DNA of 64,000 nt, from assembly GCA_016794525.1 (NCBI GenBank), contig JAEUJY010000033.1, positions 39,656-103,655 of the forward strand. Reading direction: 5' to 3'. Positions 59,247 through 64,000 of this stretch are shown here, one piece after another (the stretch's first letter is position 1; every line of letters starts with the position of its first letter). The position numbers and the translations under genes were made by a program. This DNA comes from Myxococcales bacterium (GTDB lineage: Bacteria; Myxococcota_A; Polyangia; Haliangiales; Haliangiaceae). The notes beneath the pieces were generated by a model. That model was not told the origin of the DNA. It made no database searches and saw only the letters and a program-made list of their open reading frames with translations.

Positions 59247-60443
59247 CTACGCCGGCGGCGCGACCAGCCGCGCCAGCGCCGCGTACATCGGCTCGGCGAG
59301 ATCGGCGTCCTCGCCGGCCAGCTCGGCGAAGTCGTCGCCGCGGATCGCCAGCACCCGGACGTCGTCGACGGCGACCGCCAGCGCGTCGGCGCGGCGCGGG
59401 CTGCCCTGGCCGAGCAGCGCCTCGGGGTAGAGCAGCGTGCCGGGGCCGACGGTGACGCCGCCGACCACCGCCTCGCCGGCCAGCAGCACCCACGCGACGC
59501 GGCTGCCCAGCGCCGCCTCGGGCAGCACCTCGCCGGCCGAGATGTCGCGGTTGACCGCGATCCGCGCCGCCCGCAGCCGCTGCTGCGGCGACAGCGGCTC
59601 GAACAGCGGGCAGCGCGCCAGCGTGTCGGCGTCGAGCTGCCGCTGCGCGGCCGGGATCGGCGTCTCGCCGACCTCGACCACCTTGATCACCAGCGCGGTC
59701 GCGTTGTCCTCGCCGCCGCGCTCGAGCGCCAGCTCGACCAGCCGCTGCGCCGCGCGCGCCGGGCTGGGCATCGCCACCAGCACCTGCCCGACCTCGGCCT
59801 CGCCGACGTACTCGCTGATGCCGTCCGAGCAGAGCAGCAGGCGATCGCCGTCGGACAGCGGCACCAGGAACGTCACGACCTTGGTGTCGTCGCCGAAGCC
59901 GAGCGCGTTGGTGATGACGCCCTTCCACCGCGCGCTCGACGCGCCCTCGGCGATCGGCATGCCCGAGGCCAGCAGCCGGGCCAGGAGCGTGTGGTCCTCG
60001 GTCAGCTGCATCGCGATGCCGCCGCGCACCAGGTACGCGCGCGAGTCGCCGGCGTGGGCGATCACCGCGTCGCCGCCCGCCACCACGCAGCCGGTGAACG
60101 TCGTGCCCATGCCCTGCTTGCCGGTGTCGGCGGCGGCCTGCTCGCAGATCGTGCGGTGGGCCGCCATCACCCCGCCCTTCACGGCCGACAGGAACGCCCG
60201 GCGGTTGTCGAGGGTGCCCGACGCCAGCCACGCCGCGGCGGCGCGCTGCACCGCCGGCCCGAGCCAGTGCTCGCGGGTCACGCGCACGCCGATCGCCGAC
60301 GCCACCTCGCCGGCGGCGTGGCCGCCCATGCCGTCGCAGACGATGAAGATGCCGTCGTCGGCGGCCACCAGGTGCGCGTCCTCGTTGTGATCGCGCACGT
60401 TGCCGACGTGGGTCGACACCGCTGCGACGATCGACGCCCTCAC
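59247..60443 (-). CDS. PP2C-type protein phosphatase fused to a cyclic-nucleotide-binding-like domain
   Basis: A 398-residue soluble protein. The PP2C domain (1-245) has the metal motifs VRDHNEDAHLV, VCDGMGGHAAGE, AHAGDSRAYL and GGEDNATALV, so it should remove phosphate from Ser/Thr using Mn/Mg. Residues 265-395 (CPLFEPLSPQQRLRAAR, VAWVLLAGEAVVG, LLYPEALLGQGSP) look like a cyclic-nucleotide-binding fold. I chose GTG 60443, with GGAG five bases upstream; the frame extends to 60521. Confidence 0.88.
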   Translation of the reverse strand: MRASIVAAVSTHVGNVRDHNEDAHLVAADDGIFIVCDGMGGHAAGEVASAIGVRVTREHWLGPAVQRAAAAWLASGTLDNRRAFLSAVKGGVMAAHRTICEQAAADTGKQGMGTTFTGCVVAGGDAVIAHAGDSRAYLVRGGIAMQLTEDHTLLARLLASGMPIAEGASSARWKGVITNALGFGDDTKVVTFLVPLSDGDRLLLCSDGISEYVGEAEVGQVLVAMPSPARAAQRLVELALERGGEDNATALVIKVVEVGETPIPAAQRQLDADTLARCPLFEPLSPQQRLRAARIAVNRDISAGEVLPEAALGSRVAWVLLAGEAVVGGVTVGPGTLLYPEALLGQGSPRRADALAVAVDDVRVLAIRGDDFAELAGEDADLAEPMYAALARLVAPPA

Positions 60444-60554
60444 GGCAGCTCCGCGGGTGCGGGTGACCTCATCGCGACGATCATAATACGGGTCGGCGCC
60501 GGCCGCGCGGTCGGCGGCCAACCAGCGCCGCGGGATTTTCGGCGCGCGCGCCGC

Positions 60555-61250
60555 TCAGCGCCCGCGCGAGCGCATCTTGTAACCGAGGTTGCGCACGGTC
60601 TCGATCAGCTCGCCGGCGGTGGGGCCGAGCTTCGCGCGCAGCCGCCGCACGTGGATGTCGACGGTGCGCGTGCCCCCGGTGTACGTGTAGCCCCAGACCC
60701 GCTCGAGGAGCTGATCGCGCGTGAAGGCCCGGCCGCGGTGCTGCGCCAGGTAGGCGAGCAGCTCGAACTCCTGGTGGGTCAGGCCGAGGCCCCGCCCGGC
60801 GAGCCGGGCCTCGTGGCCCGCGAGATCGATGACCAGGTCGTCGATCTTCACCAGCTCGTCGGAGTCGAAGGCCGCCGCGCGCCAGTCAAGTTGCCGCACC
60901 CGGGCGTACAGCTCGGCTGGTACCAGCGGGGTGAGCACGAAGTCGTCGAAGCCCGCCGAGACGTCCAGGCCCGGGAGGCGGGCCACCGGGAGCGCCACCA
61001 GGATCGGCACCTCGGCTAGCGGCCCGCCGCTCCGAACCTTCTTCACCGTGCGCAGCGCGCGCGCCAGCTCGTCGCCAGCGTCGATCACGATCACCGTCGG
61101 TGGCGCGGCCGCCAGCGCGGCGGTGTCGAGATCGCCCAGATCGAACCTCGCCAAGGTCACCGGGCTGCCGAGATCGGCCAACGCCGCGGCGAGTGAAGCC
61201 CGGTCGTCGCGACTCGTCGCCGGCTCGGCGCAGATCACCAGCGCACGCAC
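60555..61250 (-). CDS. OmpR/PhoB-type regulator with degenerate receiver
   Basis: A 231-residue protein. The C-terminal winged helix (about 130-231, [32 protein letters not shown] and [14 protein letters not shown]) is a standard OmpR/PhoB DNA-binding domain. The N-terminal receiver is atypical: the acidic pair after strand 1 is replaced (VICAEPA), and the usual Lys is Pro ([11 protein letters not shown]). A candidate Asp (VIVIDAGD) remains. It may work without phosphorylation. GTG start, divergent from clpX; the PP2C gene follows 111 bp downstream. Confidence 0.88.
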   Translation of the reverse strand: MRALVICAEPATSRDDRASLAAALADLGSPVTLARFDLGDLDTAALAAAPPTVIVIDAGDELARALRTVKKVRSGGPLAEVPILVALPVARLPGLDVSAGFDDFVLTPLVPAELYARVRQLDWRAAAFDSDELVKIDDLVIDLAGHEARLAGRGLGLTHQEFELLAYLAQHRGRAFTRDQLLERVWGYTYTGGTRTVDIHVRRLRAKLGPTAGELIETVRNLGYKMRSRGR

Positions 61251-61339
61251 GGGAGCGAGTGATCACCTGCTTGACCCGGCGCGTCAAGAGCCACAACCCC
61301 TGTTGCCGTCGGCAGAAGGCATGTAAGAATCGGAACCGG

Positions 61340-62548
<1,209 letters not shown>

Positions 62549-62558
62549 TCCGAGGGTC

Positions 62559-62924
62559 GTGAGCGTTCGACCAGGCATCGCGATCGCCGTGCTGCTCGCG
62601 GGGTGCGGGGGCCGGGCGGCCGTGTCGACGAAGGACAACGGCTGTCGAGCCGTGGCGCGCGCGGGCGAGCGGTGGATCGCGGGGGCGCCGGCGGCGCAGC
62701 AGGACGAGGTGCTGCGGTTCGCGGTGGAGGTGATCGACCTGTGCCAGCGCCCGGGCCTGGGGCCGCTGGCGAAGACCTGCGTGAGCGCCGCGCCGGATCC
62801 GACGGCGGCGCGCGGCTGCGCCGGCCTGGGCCTGGTGAACCGCGAGGCGCGCGCGCCGCTGTTCCCGCACGCCGCGCCGCCGACCGACGAGGTCGACGCG
62901 CTCGACGACGACGACGACGAGTGA
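62559..62924 (+). CDS. Small lipoprotein of unknown function
   Basis: A 121-residue lipoprotein (LLAGC, C16) with a GTG start 10 bp after clpX. The short helical body has three cysteines (NGCRAVARAGERW, DLCQRPGLGPLAKTC), and the chain ends in an acidic run (DALDDDDDE). No family recognised. Confidence 0.65.
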   Translation: MSVRPGIAIAVLLAGCGGRAAVSTKDNGCRAVARAGERWIAGAPAAQQDEVLRFAVEVIDLCQRPGLGPLAKTCVSAAPDPTAARGCAGLGLVNREARAPLFPHAAPPTDEVDALDDDDDE

Positions 62925-62928
62925 CCGG

Positions 62929-64000
62929 CTACTCGCCGCCGTAGCCGCCGTAGCCGTAGCCGCCGTAGCCGCCCGGGCCGAGCAGCTCGTCGAGCTTGGC
63001 GCGGGTCGCGTCGTCGACGTCGATCCCGCGCGACCGGATCTGCTGGCCGGCGGCGTTGCGGACCGCGTCGGACGCCGCCGGGTTGCCGAACGCGCGCACC
63101 AGCGCCTGATCGACGTCGTCGCCGCCGTTGTACGCGGCCCAGATCGCCGCGGTGGCGACGGCGTCGTCGCGCTCCTCGATGGCGCGGGCCAGCGTCGACG
63201 ACGCCCGCGGGTCGTCGACGTTGCCCAGGCCCTGCAGCGCGGCGATGCGGTCCTCGGGCGCGCCGCCACCGGCCGCCGACACCAGCGCGTCGACCGCGCG
63301 CGCCGAGCCGACCTGGCCCAAGGACGACAGCGCCTGGGCCTTCACCGACGGATCGCTGTCGCGGGTCAGCGTGAGCAGCGCGTCGGTCGCGGCGTCGTCG
63401 CCGGCCTGCACCAGCGCGCCGACCGAGGCCGCGCGCACCGACGCGTCGCTCGAGCGCGCCGCCACCGCGAGCAGGCGCTGGGCGTCGGCGCCGCCGAGGT
63501 TGGACAGCGAGTAGGCGACGTTGCGCGCGAGGTCGGGATCGTCGCCGCGGAGCGCCTGCTCGGCCAGCGCCAGCGCCTCGGGCGCGCCGGTGCCCATCAG
63601 CTGCGCCAGCGCCTGGCCGCGCAGCTCCGGCTTGCCGGTGCGCACCACGTCGGCCAGCGCCGCGCGCACGTCGGCCGGCGAGCCGACCTGCCCGAGCGCG
63701 CTCATCGCCGCGTTGGCGACGGTGAGGTCGTCGTCCTTGAGCGCGGCCACCAGCGCCTCGCGCGCGTCGTCGGTGCCGATCCGCCCCAGCACCCACGCCG
63801 CGCTCTGCGCCTCGTCGGCGCGGCCCGAGAACAGCGAGTCGGCCAGGAGCTGCGCGACCGCGGGGTCGCTGGGGTCGGCGTTGGCCAGCGCGTCGAGCGC
63901 CTGGCTGCGGGTGGCGCCGTGGCTGCTCTCGGCGATCGCCAGGAGCGCACCCTTGGCCTCGGGCGCGCCGGCGCCGGCGAGCATCGTGATCGCCTCGGCC
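62929..64000 (-). CDS. HEAT-repeat protein (5' end beyond the window)
   Basis: At least 357 residues of tandem 30-residue helical HEAT-like repeats: VAQLLADSLFSGRADEAQSA, LVAALKDDDLTVANAAMSAL, and many ARNVAYSLSNLGG-type turns. The PBS-lyase-HEAT pattern serves protein binding. The C-terminus is GPGGYGGYGYGGYGG. The frame is still open at the window edge; an ATG at 63984 exists but lies inside a repeat, so the true start is probably further upstream. It converges with the small lipoprotein gene, with 4 bp between stops. Confidence 0.85.
   Translation of the reverse strand, partial: AEAITMLAGAGAPEAKGALLAIAESSHGATRSQALDALANADPSDPAVAQLLADSLFSGRADEAQSAAWVLGRIGTDDAREALVAALKDDDLTVANAAMSALGQVGSPADVRAALADVVRTGKPELRGQALAQLMGTGAPEALALAEQALRGDDPDLARNVAYSLSNLGGADAQRLLAVAARSSDASVRAASVGALVQAGDDAATDALLTLTRDSDPSVKAQALSSLGQVGSARAVDALVSAAGGGAPEDRIAALQGLGNVDDPRASSTLARAIEERDDAVATAAIWAAYNGGDDVDQALVRAFGNPAASDAVRNAAGQQIRSRGIDVDDATRAKLDELLGPGGYGGYGYGGYGGE

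Overview
The window is about 72% GC and codes densely on both strands. Gene content points to Myxococcota, most like the Haliangiales/Kofleriaceae side of the phylum. It has two secreted enzymes with MYXO-CTERM tails (GCCST, a membrane helix, then an Arg cluster), DUF6178 and DUF4388 proteins, an AgmX/PglI-type protein, many Cys-anchored lipoproteins, a RegB/RegA-like pair and an rpoN-hpf-ptsN-hprK-rapZ-ptsH-ptsI cluster. The genus cannot be named from the sequence. I see no rRNA, tRNA, CRISPR array, IS element or prophage.

Layout. 0.1-3.6 kb: DUF6178 gene with its TetR regulator, a hexanucleotide array and a PA0069-type radical SAM protein. 3.7-12.1 kb: orphan DNA adenine methylase, conserved hypothetical, GH5 lipoprotein, fatty-acid desaturase, GFA protein, secernin-like hydrolase, flavin amine oxidase, GNAT/DUF482 protein. 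12.2-16.1 kb: glutaredoxin-HesB-rhodanese fusion, MYXO-CTERM trypsin-like protease, a zinc-finger protein ending in a histone fold, DsbA-like lipoprotein. 16.1-21.3 kb: alpha/beta hydrolase and two convergent, overlapping membrane enzymes of the alkaline-phosphatase superfamily, then an outer-membrane-type protein. 21.4-24.5 kb: RegA/RegB-like pair and a MYXO-CTERM metalloprotease. 24.5-32.3 kb: small and secreted proteins, YihY, and a coupled four-gene run (CDP-alcohol phosphotransferase, nucleotidyltransferase, lipoprotein, secreted protein). 32.3-40.3 kb: response regulator-DUF4388, then the sigma-54/regulatory PTS cluster. 40.4-48.4 kb: acyl-CoA dehydrogenase-like protein, CTP synthase, C-type-lectin lipoprotein, biotin carboxylase, methyltransferase, HNH endonuclease. 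48.4-64 kb: gamma-glutamyltransferase, PilZ-PEGA protein, PglI-like protein, CPBP protease, Crp/Fnr regulator, L,D-transpeptidase, PdxA, DUF3108 lipoprotein, phosphoesterase, PP2C phosphatase, winged-helix regulator, ClpX, and a HEAT-repeat protein cut by the window edge.

How the genes work together. The PTS cluster has EI, HPr, EIIA-Ntr, HPr kinase and RapZ but no sugar permease, so it looks like a signalling chain tied to sigma-54 and ribosome hibernation. Many neighbours are translationally coupled by ATGA, GTGA or TGATG overlaps.

Non-coding DNA shows two recurring kinds of gene-end structure. One is perfect paired hairpins without a T-run. The other is intergenic hexanucleotide arrays, which all begin at or close to a stop codon. 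The items most worth follow-up are the zinc-finger/histone-fold protein, these hexamer arrays, the glutaredoxin-HesB-rhodanese fusion, the overlapping phosphatase-superfamily pair and a strong sigma-54 promoter match facing away from rpoN.
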